From Coprinopsis marcescibilis (Eukaryota > Basidiomycota > Agaricomycetes > Agaricales > Psathyrellaceae), in NCBI GenBank assembly GCA_004369085.1, contig ML210213.1:10539-74538 (forward strand): a DNA stretch of 64,000 nt, read 5' to 3'. The position numbers and the translations under genes were made by a program. The notes beneath the pieces were generated by a model, which saw only the letters and a list, made by a program, of their open reading frames with translations, was not told the origin of the DNA and made no database searches. Shown one piece after another: positions 23,400 through 34,091 of the stretch (position 1 is its first letter; each line of letters starts with the position of its first letter).

Positions 23400-25770
23400 A
23401 TGATGTGGGATTTAAGCGGTGGAAGTGGAAGTGGACGGCGATCCCCGTATCCTCCTATGCATAGTCCAGGGTACGTTTTTCCAACCACTCGACTGCAAAG
23501 GATATCACGACTAACGTTCTGCGCAAATATTAGATTCCCTGCACCGTAAGTATAATGCACATCCGAGTAAGTATCTCAAGGCGACTAACGTTTCTTTAGT
23601 CAGCCGTATGGACAAGCAGCTTATCCTCACTCAACGACGCCGAATATTGGGTCTTCATATCCACCAGCCCCGTCCTATGGATCATCGTAAGGCCTTGTTC
23701 TATTGCCATTTGTACTGCCGTTAACCTGTCTTATCAGCCAAAACCCTCCGTATAACTCGCATTCAAAGTAAGTTCCTTAGCGCTCACTATTCCAAGTCCT
23801 AGATGTGAATTCCCTTCAGTTCGTTCGACCAATATCACACATCAACCTCCAAAGCAATACAATTCCCATCTACATCCCACTACAGCGTACCTCCAGGCTC
23901 ACATGTCGTAATCCACCATTCCAAGCATCGCTCTAGCAGTCACCAACGACAGCGGCGCCACAGTCACTCTGGAAATGCACTCCAGGCTCCTGCGCCAGTG
24001 GGCAATGTCCCCCAGGTGCCTATATACCCTTCAAGCTCTTACCTCAAGCCTGCTATAACCTATCCGCCCGCTTTGCGACCTATGGCTTCATCGAGCAAGA
24101 TCCGCCCATCTAGCAACCAACAGAACCATGTCAGCTTCGAGAAGCCAGCGAATAAGCTCACCAAGCCGTCTCACAGCAGCCAGCCGACCTCTGGGTCAAA
24201 TCCGCGCCGCAAGGCCCTTTGCGTGAGTCACCTCGCCATTTTCGCCTGCGGCTTCCTTTTTTTCGACTCAACGGATCTTCAGATCGGTATCAACTATAGG
24301 GGTCAGAGCAATGCCCTGAGGGGTTGTGTAAACGACGCCAAACGCGTCAGAGAGTTCTTAATAAGTGTGTCTTGCCGCATGGAGCTCGATTCTGCATATG
24401 CATCTGACGGTTCCGCTTCTAGAGCAGGGCGGTTATTCGCCGGATAACATCGTTTTACTCACTGACGACGTAAGCGATCCCCGGCAACTTCCAACCCGCA
24501 AGAACATCATTTCTGGCATGAAGTGGTTGGTCCGGGGCGCCGAGTCTAATGATGCACTTTTCTTCCATTGTGAGTGATTTCTGCTGTGGATCAATCAGTT
24601 CACGCTGGAAGGCATATTTAACTCAACGGAATAGATTCTGGCCATGGTGGACAGACCCGCGATTTGGATGGTGACGAAATAGATGGATTCGACGAAGGTG
24701 AAGACTGTTGTCCGCGATATTTCCTCGGCTTCCTTCTGATGTTTAATCCAGTTATCTTCCCTTTGGACTTCAAGAAGAACGGGCACATTACTGACGATGT
24801 ACGTGCTGTTACCTACTCTGTAGATGTCCATTCTAATGGCCACTTTAGGAGATGCATGAGCTTATGGTGGGAATGCAAATGCATGCTTGTGTAATGTGAA
24901 TGACGTTGCTGATGCTTGGGCTGTCGATAGGTTAAACCTCTCCCCCACCACTGCAAATTGACTGTAAGTGATTACTTCCGCTGAGGAAGTGGGGAATAAG
25001 AACGCTAACTGTTCGAGTGTTTAGGCCTTGTTCGATGTAAGCTTTCAGACTCTTGTTAAGCGATTGCCATATTAATAAAATGCATATAGGCTTGTCATTC
25101 GGGAACAGTACTCGGTAAGCGCCTATCCCCTTCATGATTATGCAGGTTCTCATATTCAACTGCATAGATCTTCCATACATCGTTAGTTTCTTAAACATGC
25201 GTGCATGTGATATTCGTTGAATTGAACCCTCCCTTTAGTATTCCTCGAACGGCCGGCTGAAAGGCAGCCAAATCAAGGACAAGCGCAGGATTGACAAATA
25301 CACCAAGGGTGATGTGGTAAGTGGCTTTTTTGTAAAAAGGGTTTCTCGCGCGGCGCTGATCCCGTCTTTGATGCGTAGATCTCATGGTCTGGGTGTAAAG
25401 ACGGGCAAACGAGTGCAGATACGTTCCATGGCAATGTCGCTGTAGGAGCAATGAGTCATGTGAGTAGCTCAGGAGAAATTTCTACCCCGACGGTTGAGCT
25501 AACATCTGTCTACAGGCCTTTGTAACTTCACTGAGCAAGTCGGTTTATTCCTCTCAGCTATTTCATTTAATGATCTGTCAACAGCGGCCAAACCCCAACA
25601 AAGCTACCAAGAGCTCTTACGCTCTGTTAGGCTGATCCTTCATCCTAGGTTTAGTCAAAAGCCTCAGTTGGGAAGCTCGCACCACATAGTACGTTCTCTG
25701 TTTTCCCTCGAAACGGACATCAATTTACGGTGCTTGCCTCCAGGATACGAGCCGCAGATTTGAATTCTAG
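23400..25770 (+). CDS. MCA1: Type I metacaspase
   Basis: A Ca-dependent Arg/Lys-specific cysteine protease of clan CD, linked in fungi to stress, aggregate clearance and programmed cell death. By eye it has 19 exons from ATG 23400 (MMWDLSGGSGSGRRSPYPP). The N-terminal prodomain is Pro/Tyr/Gln/Ser-rich (about 200 residues). The p20 core reads KALCIGINYRG, LRGCVNDAKRVREFL, GGYSPDNIVLLTDD and ALFFHYSGHGGQT (catalytic His). Then DGDEIDGFDEVIFPLDF, MVKPLPHHCKLTALFDACHS (catalytic Cys; Ala replaces the commoner Ser before it), GTVLDLPYIYSS, ISWSGCKDGQTSADT and a C-terminus ending HIDTSRRFEF, stop 25768-25770. Very short exons include 23534-23545 (12 nt), 25025-25036 (12 nt, ALFD), 25090-25114 (25 nt, holding the catalytic Cys) and 25168-25181 (14 nt). 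One intron after VTSL seems to be GC-AG. All key residues are present. Confidence 0.92.
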
Positions 25771-25953
25771 AGAAGTCAGCTCATGCGCTCTATTTATGCG
25801 CTACCCCGTTCGGTCCAGGACACTGCCAAACAAGTTCTAATACGTCGGTGAAGCGTTGTACTATGTATACTACTTGACAACTTAATTCTGATCTCTTCCT
25901 CGTCATTCATGCGTCATCTTCGTTTCGCAGAGAGGCTACTCTCTTCGTGAAGA

Positions 25954-26941
25954 TCATCTTCGTCGGGGCGTCAGCGATTGAGCCATGGAAAGATCGTGGG
26001 TAATCATCTTCCTGGCCTCTTTATCACAGCGACGTCTGACTTGGCAGACCGGTAGGCAATAGTCCAAGATGAGGGGAGGGTTTTCACCCATATATGTTGC
26101 CGGGGTATGTGTCATCGACGTTGCCTTTTTGTTACAGTTCCAGCATCTCCATCGCCTTTTGCCTCTCACTTCGGCGTCGTGCTTGCGGACCAGACTGTCC
26201 AGAAACAGTGTCTCGGCCTTCCCTGGGGTTCTGTTCGTTCCGAACATATCTGCCGGCATTTGTTCGTTGTACACGAACTGCCCTTTGTCGGGGAGTTTCG
26301 CCGCTTCATCGGTGAACACCTGGATCCGGTAATTGATGGATCGGAGGGCGGGACTGGAAGGAGGGGGAGGGGCACTTGGTTGTTTTTGCTTTAGTTTTGG
26401 TTCTGCAGGCACTGGGGTCTCGCCGATCGGGTCAGTTTCTCCTAGTGCGCGATACTGCTCCCAGTACCTGTCCGCCGCCTCCAGGTCGCTTACACCGTAC
26501 TTGCTCCGGGCGGCACGATGTACCATCTTGAGAAAGAGGGCATGATCTCGCTCAGGGCGCAGCTCTGCATGTTCGAGAACTTGGGCGCAGTCCTGGAAGG
26601 CTTCCAGAAAAGATCCTGGTTACCGACAAAGGTGAGACAGCTGAGCTGCGACAACGAGGAGGAGAGGACTGACGGAGCTTCAAGTAGCAAGCAGCTCGGT
26701 TTGAGCGAACCACTGCCAAGAGATGCCTAGGTACATCCGTATTGGCCCCGTAGTCGTAGATGATTCTGGAGTATATGTTGAGCGCTTGCTGATATTCTTT
26801 CGATTGGTACCGCTCATTTCCCATCTCTTTCAAGGATTGGGCTAGCACAAGAAGTTAATAATTAAGGGCATGAAGTTGGAACGGCGGGAATTGTATCTCA
26901 CCAGCAGTCTGCGCCGTTGAACTTGTCTGAGGAGTAGCCAT
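25954..26941 (-). CDS. TPR protein with a C-terminal Cys-rich (zinc-ribbon/MYND-like) motif
   Basis: The start at ATG 26941 (MATPQTSSTAQTA) is followed by a 60-bp intron and a TPR-type helical region: AQSLKEMGNERYQSKEYQQA, LNIYSRIIYDYGANTDV, VRSNRAACYLKL, DCAQVLEHAELRPERDHALF and SDLEAADRYWEQYRALG. Then come a proline-rich linker and a C-terminal domain with RWRCWNCNKKATSM and YCLPVCQVRRRCDKEARKM. The cysteines (C-x2-C, then C-x3-C-x4-C) plausibly bind zinc. TPRs suggest a chaperone or scaffold partner, but no specific function can be named. It converges on the metacaspase gene, whose stop is only 184 bp away. Confidence 0.7.
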
Positions 26942-27471
26942 TTTCGTTTCGTTGTCGAAGGGTTTCTTGAATTGCGAGTAAAAGGCGCGTCATTTCGCGA
27001 GTAAGTACATGATGAGGATTGGCACTTACTGGGGTTTCTTTTGGTTGTCGTTGGATGGTTCAAACGTTCAAGAAAAGAGTCAACATTCAACGTTTAACGT
27101 CGACATGTTTCAAAACGTAGCTGAAACCGTACGTCACTGCGAGTTTGAGATCGATCAGCGCAAGTGCTGAAACCGAGCCGATCGGAGAAAGAGAAAGGAG
27201 TTTTGCACGTGCTACTTCCCTGTTATGTACAACTTCGTAGTCAAAGGTACTAGTAAGAGACGAGTGGTTAAAGATAAATTATTATTATATACAACAACTG
27301 AGAAATAAACCTAATTGGACCTCCACCATGAAGACGAATCTACGGTTATGTGCTAGAGAGAAAATTGGTAGCACACACATAATTTACGCACCGAGAAAAA
27401 ATGTAACGTTGTTAAATAAGTAAATATAATAAGGAATTAGACTTTGAAAGGAAGATGAATGTGAAGACGAA
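26942..27471. other. Intergenic region
   Basis: 5' flank of the TPR/Cys-rich gene and 3' flank of the F-box gene. It includes an AT-rich stretch at 27270-27430. No supported gene. Confidence 0.55.
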
Positions 27472-28986
27472 TTATTCTGAATCTGACGCCTCGCTAGTGT
27501 TCGGAGAGCCAACGACCTTGATCCCACTTTTATCCAATCTTGCGTGGACATCCGAACTACTTGGCGGACAAGCATTCCTGACATATTCAATGGTGACATT
27601 TTTAAAAGGTTTCCCGCTCCCACACACCGATCTGTTCACGACCATCTCGACGAGAATAGCCTCATTGGCGTCCTGGAAGTAGAGATCCGTTAGCGAGGGG
27701 CAGACGCAATGGACGTTGGACCCAGATCGGCGGGTCGGTTCCTCTGTCTGTGGGGAAAGAGCAAGCAGAGCCTCGTCCGGGACGTCTGAGCACCAGAGTT
27801 TGGAGAGATGGGGGAAGCATCGGAAGAAGCGCGCGAAATGGTCTTCGGTCGAACGGACGGATTGGAGCTGGAGGTCTCGAACGTGTTGAAGGGGAATCGG
27901 GTTGGTCAAGGTAAGCGGTCCAGAGAAGCTCGCCCGTTGCGTGGGTTGGGATGTGTAAAGCCACTCCAGGATATCGCTGCTGTCGTGGGTTTCCAACGGA
28001 TTTACGGTCTTCGACACGTCCTCGAGGAAGACTTCCTTCAATGCGGGGAGATGAAAAAGTGACAAGAGGGTAGTGGAGTATTCCATGTCGATGAAGCCGA
28101 AGGAAAGTTTCTCCAAGTTGTGAAGCGGAATGGTGGTGACGGTGGTCGTATCTGGCGGGTCCAAAACAGGACCCCAGCCAATAATCGAAAGGTCGACGAG
28201 CTCTGGGCAATTGTTCAGGATAGCGACGAACTGGTGAATTGTGGGCATCACATCGCTTGCATGGTACTTGAACTCGAGTCGGTGAAGGTTTTGAAGTGGG
28301 GAGTTGTCCCAATCAACGTGAACCCCGACCAAGGATACTTCACGTAAACGCGGAACGTACTCTCCTCCGAATAGCGAAAGTGGAGAGCGCAATGATTCGG
28401 GCTGGAATGATTGTCCATGGGCAGCAAAATAAGCGTTGCATCTTGAAAGTGACAGAGATTCGAGCATGGGGAGATTCCGGGTCTCGTTGGTGGAGCGCAG
28501 GAAAGTGTAAATTGGAATCCAGGTGTCGGTGAGGATATCAAATTTTCTCCAACGAGTTGCTTGAGGTTGAAGAAGCTGAACGATGGAGTCCATGGTGGAC
28601 GATTGAAAGCGGTGAGAATCCTCCTCCCAGTCCCATTCGGGATCGCGGAAGTCGAGAAGGATCGACAATGGGTGGCTGGCTGAGCGTTCGAGCGCTATTG
28701 CAGCATATACAATCTGGCCATTGCTGACTGGAAAGGTGAAGACGATTCGACTCCAAAGGCCCGCGGTAGCGATAGCGAGCTCCCTCCATCTTCTACACAC
28801 TTGAACTATTCGCGAGACGAAGGATGGGTCCTCCTCTGGATCGAGTATGATTAAGGAAAAGACGTAGGCAAGGATTTCGTTGGGAAGTTCGTCCATTGGA
28901 TGGTGAGCTGCCCACTGGGAGAGGCGACGACGGGGGTGACCTGGCAGCCGAGAGAAGAAGTTGCGCAGTCTGAGGAATACCTTCAT
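27472..28986 (-). CDS. F-box protein with degenerate leucine-rich repeats
   Basis: A single-exon frame of 504 residues from ATG 28986 (MKVFLRLRNFFSRLPGHP). An upstream in-frame ATG at 29130 would add 48 unremarkable residues, and I prefer the inner start because the F-box then sits near the N-terminus. The F-box reads MDELPNEILAYVFSL, FVSRIVQVCRRWRELAI and TAGLWSRIVFTFP. The rest has LRR-like strands (LPMLESLSLSRC, VPRLREVSLVGVHVDW, CPELVDLSIIGWG, HLSKLWCSDVPDEAL). Such proteins usually recruit substrates to SCF ubiquitin ligases. They are much expanded in Agaricomycetes and the target is unknown. Confidence 0.75.
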   Translation of the reverse strand: MKVFLRLRNFFSRLPGHPRRRLSQWAAHHPMDELPNEILAYVFSLIILDPEEDPSFVSRIVQVCRRWRELAIATAGLWSRIVFTFPVSNGQIVYAAIALERSASHPLSILLDFRDPEWDWEEDSHRFQSSTMDSIVQLLQPQATRWRKFDILTDTWIPIYTFLRSTNETRNLPMLESLSLSRCNAYFAAHGQSFQPESLRSPLSLFGGEYVPRLREVSLVGVHVDWDNSPLQNLHRLEFKYHASDVMPTIHQFVAILNNCPELVDLSIIGWGPVLDPPDTTTVTTIPLHNLEKLSFGFIDMEYSTTLLSLFHLPALKEVFLEDVSKTVNPLETHDSSDILEWLYTSQPTQRASFSGPLTLTNPIPLQHVRDLQLQSVRSTEDHFARFFRCFPHLSKLWCSDVPDEALLALSPQTEEPTRRSGSNVHCVCPSLTDLYFQDANEAILVEMVVNRSVCGSGKPFKNVTIEYVRNACPPSSSDVHARLDKSGIKVVGSPNTSEASDSE

Positions 28987-29481
28987 ACTTGAGGCCCCTG
29001 TGTGAGCATGAAGTCGAGTTTTTGAAGGAGCAACCTCATCAACTCCTGGGGCATTGAAGAGGTAGTCATGCGAGAAGACACCGAGATATTTATGAGAGCC
29101 AGACAATGCCGGCGGATCTGTGAGCGTCAATGCATGTCCCCAAGGTGCTAAGCAAAACTCTGTCGCATCTTACCATCAATGTCTAAGAGAAGAAAGATAA
29201 CAAGAGAGTTCGGAACCCCTGGCGTATGTGGCGATGCGAATTGAGGAACAGCTTCACGTTACCTATCCTCTTATTCCAAAACCGTTACACCCCGAAACGC
29301 AGCACAAAAAGTTACTAATTGGTCGTGTTAGGAACTGTAGGCGCAACTATTTCTGATGTGTTCGCAACCAAATGTCGAGCTCTCGAGGCGTGCGAAAGGT
29401 AGCTAAGTTCTCGTCAAGAAACGAGGCGATGGCCTTGTTCTTTGAAAGGTAAGACCACCCGGTCATTGAATCTTCACATTG
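28987..29481. other. Intergenic region
   Basis: 5' flank of the F-box gene up to the tandem duplication. No coding exon is supported beyond a possible N-terminal extension of the F-box protein to 29130. Confidence 0.5.
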
Positions 29482-31223
29482 GACTGAGGACGTTGAGTCG
29501 GAGTTGGGCAATGCCACGAGGCATGCCAAATTCAAGACATAAGTTCTCGGAGAACTAAGGGCTGCGGACGCACCTGGATGCCTAGTGTACATAGTGGAGC
29601 GATTCGCGTCGGAAAGACTGAGTTCATCGAATCAGGGCGGCGATTTTCGCGAATAGCCGAGATTTTGCTCCTTCGAAACCTGTGTCATAGACTCGTAGAT
29701 CATCTTTGTCCTTGAAAGAAACACAAAACAACCGAGGAGATGTTTGAGTCTCCAACTCGAGAATGTTACTCCAGCGATCCCTTCATGGTGCTTACTGAAA
29801 GCGCATCCATATTCAACCTTGCGAAGACTCGCAATTGAGCCCCAAAACATATAACAGATAACAGCACTTACATACTTCCAAGCCACTTGTGACGGTCTTC
29901 TAAGCTCAAGTTTGGGGTTAAAGTTGGAAGCTAAATGTGCCTGAACAGTAGATTCGTGAACCAGGCGTAATCAAGTTCGGTATCGATGATCGATCAATGT
30001 TCAGCGTCCGGGACGTCGGGTCACCGCCGATCGGCGGCCGGCCTAGCAAGAATCGTTTCAGAATCGGCGCGGAAACGCCCACTCTGACCAGGGGCCTCCA
30101 GGGGGGACAGGCGGCAATTAACGTCCAGACTCCGCAGCATTCATAGGTAAAACTGACGCTTGCCATGAAGAGCCCTGAACTACTATGGTCAACGTTCACA
30201 GTCAATAATTATAGAGCGTTTTCCTGCTGCAACTCCACCTAGTCTTTTGCTATTATACAAATAGAGTTCCAGTTTGAATGAGAGTTCGAATTATAAAGGC
30301 ATCATCGAGAAGCAACCCCAAAACAGCCTGACGTAAGCAGTGGATTTGATTAACCACCCAATACTTAGGAGTAGATAAAGAAGGCTGTGGAACTCACATA
30401 CGGCAAAAATGCATAAGTCTAAGATCAATTCGCATGCCGAATCTCCGCTGCCAGCAGGAGGTTCCTTCTCACTCCGAAGCTGCTGCCGCCTCTGGATCTC
30501 GATCCTATGTTGTGCAATGAAATGAGATGTGGGAAGGCTGAGTGAATGAGAATGAGAATGTCGCTAACGCGATAAGCATATCTATTGCTTGGGGGGGCTC
30601 TGTAGGTCGATAGCACCCAGGTGGGAGGTTGTTTTGGTGAGGTGCGTAGTATACTGCCGCCGGTTCTCGAGTCAAGTTGTCCAAGACACTTGGGGGTGGT
30701 GGCTGATAGCTGGAAGCAGTGGCATATGGCGGCTGGGGGCGAGGAGAAGGAATGCTATTCATCATTTCTCAGCATTGTTAACTTCGAAACGCTTACCTGC
30801 ATATGGCGGTAGATGGTAGCTGGGATGCAAGGTGGAGGGCTTTCGTAAGGGTCTTGGGTGGTATTCACAACTGGTAACTTAAATGCCACTTTGTTATGAG
30901 CCCGATTGGGCCAAATAGTACCCTGGTAGTCTTGCATCGAATCTATGGTAGCACGATGTGGTATGCCGTGAAGTCGACGTATGTAGTAATGCAGCGCTAA
31001 GGGAGGTCAAGGGCAAAATCGGTCTACTCCAGTTTATGAAGAGTCTGAATCTGCTTCTATTTGGCAGTACTGTGCATTGATTCAGATCAAGGGCAAAATG
31101 GGTCTACTCCGGCTTATGAAGAGTCTGACTCTGCTTCTATTTGGCAGTACAGTGCATTGATCCTCGAAAGTTGGGAAACGATAAAGAACCTAAAATAGGA
31201 TCCATGGGAAACATTCCGGGATA
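29482..31223. repeat. Tandem segmental duplication, copy A
   Basis: This segment of about 1.74 kb aligns end to end with 31233-33431. Both begin with CGTTGAGTCGGAGTTGGGCA and end with GGGAAACATTCCGGGAT. Small substitutions and short indels are spread along the length. Copy A lacks two blocks present in copy B: about 50 bp near 31866-31917 and about 57 bp near 32880-32935. It has an extra partial tandem repeat of about 75 bp at 31010-31160. It includes a GC-rich block (about 30000-30100) that is especially well conserved. Confidence 0.85.
30505..30937 (-). pseudogene. Frameshifted copy of the Pro/Gln/Tyr-rich gene at 32669-33172
   Basis: Exon 1 (30937-30797) encodes MQDYQGTIWPNRAHNKVAF and continues to IYRHMQ. 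After the same 42-bp intron, exon 2 starts at 30754. A run of five G at 30735-30739 replaces four G in copy B, shifting the frame just after the splice. The downstream sequence encoding QPPPPSVLDNLTREPAAVYY is still readable in the other frame. Copy A also lacks the Gln-rich insert of copy B. It is therefore likely inactive, unless an alternative splice restores the frame. Confidence 0.55.
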
Positions 31224-32226
31224 TCTTCGTCCACTGAGGGCGTTGAGTCGGAGTTGGGCAATGCCACGGGGCATGCCAAATTCAAGACATAAGTTCTCGG
31301 AGAACTAAGGGCTGCGGACACACCTAGACGCATAGTGTACATAGTTGAGCGATTCGCGTCGGAAATACTGAGTTCATCGAATCGGGGCGCCGATTTTTGC
31401 GAATGGCCGACGTTTTGCTCTTTCTAAAGCTGTGTCATAGACTCGTAGATCGTATTTTATCCTTGAAAGAAAGACAAAACAACCTAGTAAGTGTTTGAGT
31501 TTCCAACGCGAGAATCTTACGTTACTCCAGCGATCCCTTCATAGTGACTACTAAAAGCGCATCTATATTCAACCTTGCGAAGACTCGCAATTGAGCTCCG
31601 AAATATATAACAGATAACAGCACTTACATACTTCTAAGCCACTTGTGACGGTCTTCGAAGCTCAAGTTTGGGGTTAAAGTTGGAAGCTAAATGTGCTTGA
31701 ACAGTAGATTCGTGAACCAATCGTGAACCAAGCTTAATCAAGTTCGGTATCGGTGATCGATCAACGTTCAGCGTCCGGGACGTCGGGTCATCGCCGATCG
31801 GCGGCCGGCATGGCAAGAATCGTGTCAGAATCGGCGCGGAAACGCCCACTCTGACCAGGGGCCTCCAGAGTCCAGGGGCCCTATTCAAGTCCATCCGAGG
31901 CAGGCCAGGCTTATGTAGCGGCAATTAACGTCCAGACTCCGCAGCATTCATAGATAAAACTGACGCTGGCCATGAAGAGCCCTGAACTAATAGTACGGTC
32001 AATGTTCACAATAGATCATAGTCAATAATTATAGAGCGTTTTCCTACTGCAACTCCACCTAGTCTTTTGCTATGATACAAATAGAGTTCCAGTTTGAATG
32101 AGAGTCCGAATTATAATGGCATCATCAAGAAGCAAGCGACCCCTCCGCATAACTCCAACGAAAGAGGCTCATATTGTGACCTCACAACAGCCTGACGGAA
32201 GCGTGAGTTTGATCAACCATCCAATA

Positions 32227-32531
32227 CTTAGGGAGTAGATAAAGAAGGTTGTGGAACTCACACAACGCAAGACAGCATAAGAACAATGCGCATGTCGAAG
32301 ATCCGCAGCCAGGAGGTTTCTTCTCAACCTGAACCTGCTGCCGCCTCTGGATCCTATGTCGTGCAATGAAATGAGATGAGGGAAGGCTGACTAAATGAGA
32401 ATGAGAATGTCGCTAACGCGATGTTAAGCATATCCGTTGCTTGGGGGGGCTCTGTAGGTCGATAGCACCCAGGTGGGAGGTTGTTTTGGTGAGGTGCGTA
32501 GTATACTGCCGCCGGTTCTCGAGTCAAGTTG
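32227..32531. repeat. 305-bp contig-end overlap, left side of the gap
   Basis: Begins CTTAGGGAGTAGATAAAGAA and ends GTTCTCGAGTCAAGTTG just before the N-run. By eye it is identical to 32542-32846. It is most simply an unmerged contig overlap rather than biology. Confidence 0.9.
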
Positions 32532-32541
32532 NNNNNNNNNN
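32532..32541. other. Assembly gap (10 N)
   Basis: Ten N between two identical 305-bp sequences. The gap size is a placeholder. The true distance between the flanking contigs is probably negative (an overlap). Confidence 0.95.
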
Positions 32542-32846
32542 CTTAGGGAGTAGATAAAGAAGGTTGTGGAACTCACACAACGCAAGACAGCATAAGAACA
32601 ATGCGCATGTCGAAGATCCGCAGCCAGGAGGTTTCTTCTCAACCTGAACCTGCTGCCGCCTCTGGATCCTATGTCGTGCAATGAAATGAGATGAGGGAAG
32701 GCTGACTAAATGAGAATGAGAATGTCGCTAACGCGATGTTAAGCATATCCGTTGCTTGGGGGGGCTCTGTAGGTCGATAGCACCCAGGTGGGAGGTTGTT
32801 TTGGTGAGGTGCGTAGTATACTGCCGCCGGTTCTCGAGTCAAGTTG
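32542..32846. repeat. 305-bp contig-end overlap, right side of the gap
   Basis: An exact copy of 32227-32531 that continues into unique copy-B sequence. It contains the 3' part of the small Pro/Gln-rich gene, so that part appears twice in the window. Confidence 0.9.
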
Positions 32847-33172
32847 TCCAAGACGCTCGGGGGTGGTGGCTGATAGCATCCACTTGGTGGACCGGGACCT
32901 TGTTGCTGTGATGGTTGGTGTTGATGGTTGGAAGCAGTGGCATATGGCGGCTGGGGCGAGGAGAAGGAATGCTATTCATCATTTCTCAGTATTGTTAACT
33001 TCGAAACGCTTACCTGCATATGGCGGTAGATGGTAGTTGGGATGTAAGGTGGAGGCCTTTCGTAAGGGTCTTGGGTGGCGTTCACAACTGGTAACTTAAA
33101 AGCCACTTTGTTATGAGCCCGATTGGGCCAAATAGTACCCGGGCCAGTACCCTGGTAGTCCCGCATCCGCAT
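32669..33172 (-). CDS. Small Pro/Gln/Tyr-rich protein of unknown function (intact copy)
   Basis: Two exons, 33172-33014 (53 codons, MRMRDYQGTGPGTIWPNRAH onward) and 32971-32669 (100 codons plus stop), separated by a 42-bp GT-AG intron with phase 0 preserved. The protein has 153 residues. It contains KLPVVNATQDPYERPPPY, SNHQHQPSQQQGPGPPSG, CYQPPPPSVLDNLTREP, AAVYYAPHQNNLPPGCY and RPTEPPQ, ending SLISFHCTT. Two PSGCY/PPGCY-type repeats are visible. No domain or signal peptide is recognised. An alternative 3' exon structure is possible. The intact frame in this copy, against the frameshift in copy A, is the main support for it being a gene. Confidence 0.45.
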
Positions 33173-33431
33173 CGAATCTATGGCTTGGAAACCAGTAACA
33201 CGATGTGGTATGCCGTGAAGTCGACGTATGTAGTGATGCAGCGCTAAGAGAGGTCAAGGGCATAAATCTGTCTACTCCAGTTTATGAAGAGTCTGACTCT
33301 GCTTCTATTTGGCAGTACTGTGACATTGATCATCTGGAAAGTTGGGCAACCATCGATGAGCGTGAGTGACTCCCTGCTCGAGTGGTGATAAAGAACATAA
33401 AATAGGATCCATGGGAAACATTCCGGGATTG

Positions 33432-34091
33432 TCGCTGATTCAAAAGTCTCATTACAACAATACAACATGATCAGAGGCCAGAGGCCAGCGCCAATGAAAG
33501 GTATCATCCGAGAATTCGAAGGTATCAGGCCAACCAAGTGCCACTCGTTCTATGTCCAATTATAATGTCGGTTGTGCGCCCGCTGATTGCGGCTGATAAG
33601 ATAATTCAATGTAAACCGGTAACCTTGGTCGTTCAGAACATTGCTTTTCTTCATATCGTTAAATCATTATTCAGTCCCCAGTAAAGAGGGGAATGCCGAA
33701 CTGCTGCCGCGGCGCTTTGCTGTCAACTCCGGCATTCCATTGTCAGTGCGCTTTGTCCAGATTCTTTGCGTGTCTGTAGTTTGGAGGTCGTGAAAAGTGC
33801 TTAGACCCTGTTTCCAGACCAGTGAAAATGGTTGCCACGAGGGACCAAGAGGGCCCTTGGTGATGTGGCGTTGCGCCTTTACCGAGCAAGTCAGCCCAAG
33901 CAAGCGCGTCGAGGAGCCACAAAGCAAGACTTGTCGTCAGTGTCGCGATGTAAACCTGGATGGACCGGGCCAAAGGCCACCAGCCTTAGCGCATTGTCCT
34001 ACCCCAGAGCGGGTATAAATACCTCGAGCTTATTTTCAGTTATCCTTAGCTTCATAACCCACCAACTTTCCAACCAGCCACCTTGCTATAA
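33432..34091. other. Intergenic region with a TATA box
   Basis: No exon is supported. A TATAAAT at 34014-34020 lies 72 bp before the ATG at 34092 and is the likely core promoter of that gene. Confidence 0.5.

Larger units (their letters stand above)
31233..33431. repeat. Tandem segmental duplication, copy B (contains an assembly gap)
   Basis: The partner of copy A, starting 10 bp after it ends, so the two are directly tandem. Its true length is probably about 1.88 kb, because 305 bp around the N-run are duplicated by the assembly. It carries the intact version of the small Pro/Gln-rich gene. Confidence 0.85.

Noticed and set aside
32424..32681. Minus-strand frame running through the N-run
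   Set aside because: Created by joining contig ends across placeholder Ns. Not a real coding sequence.
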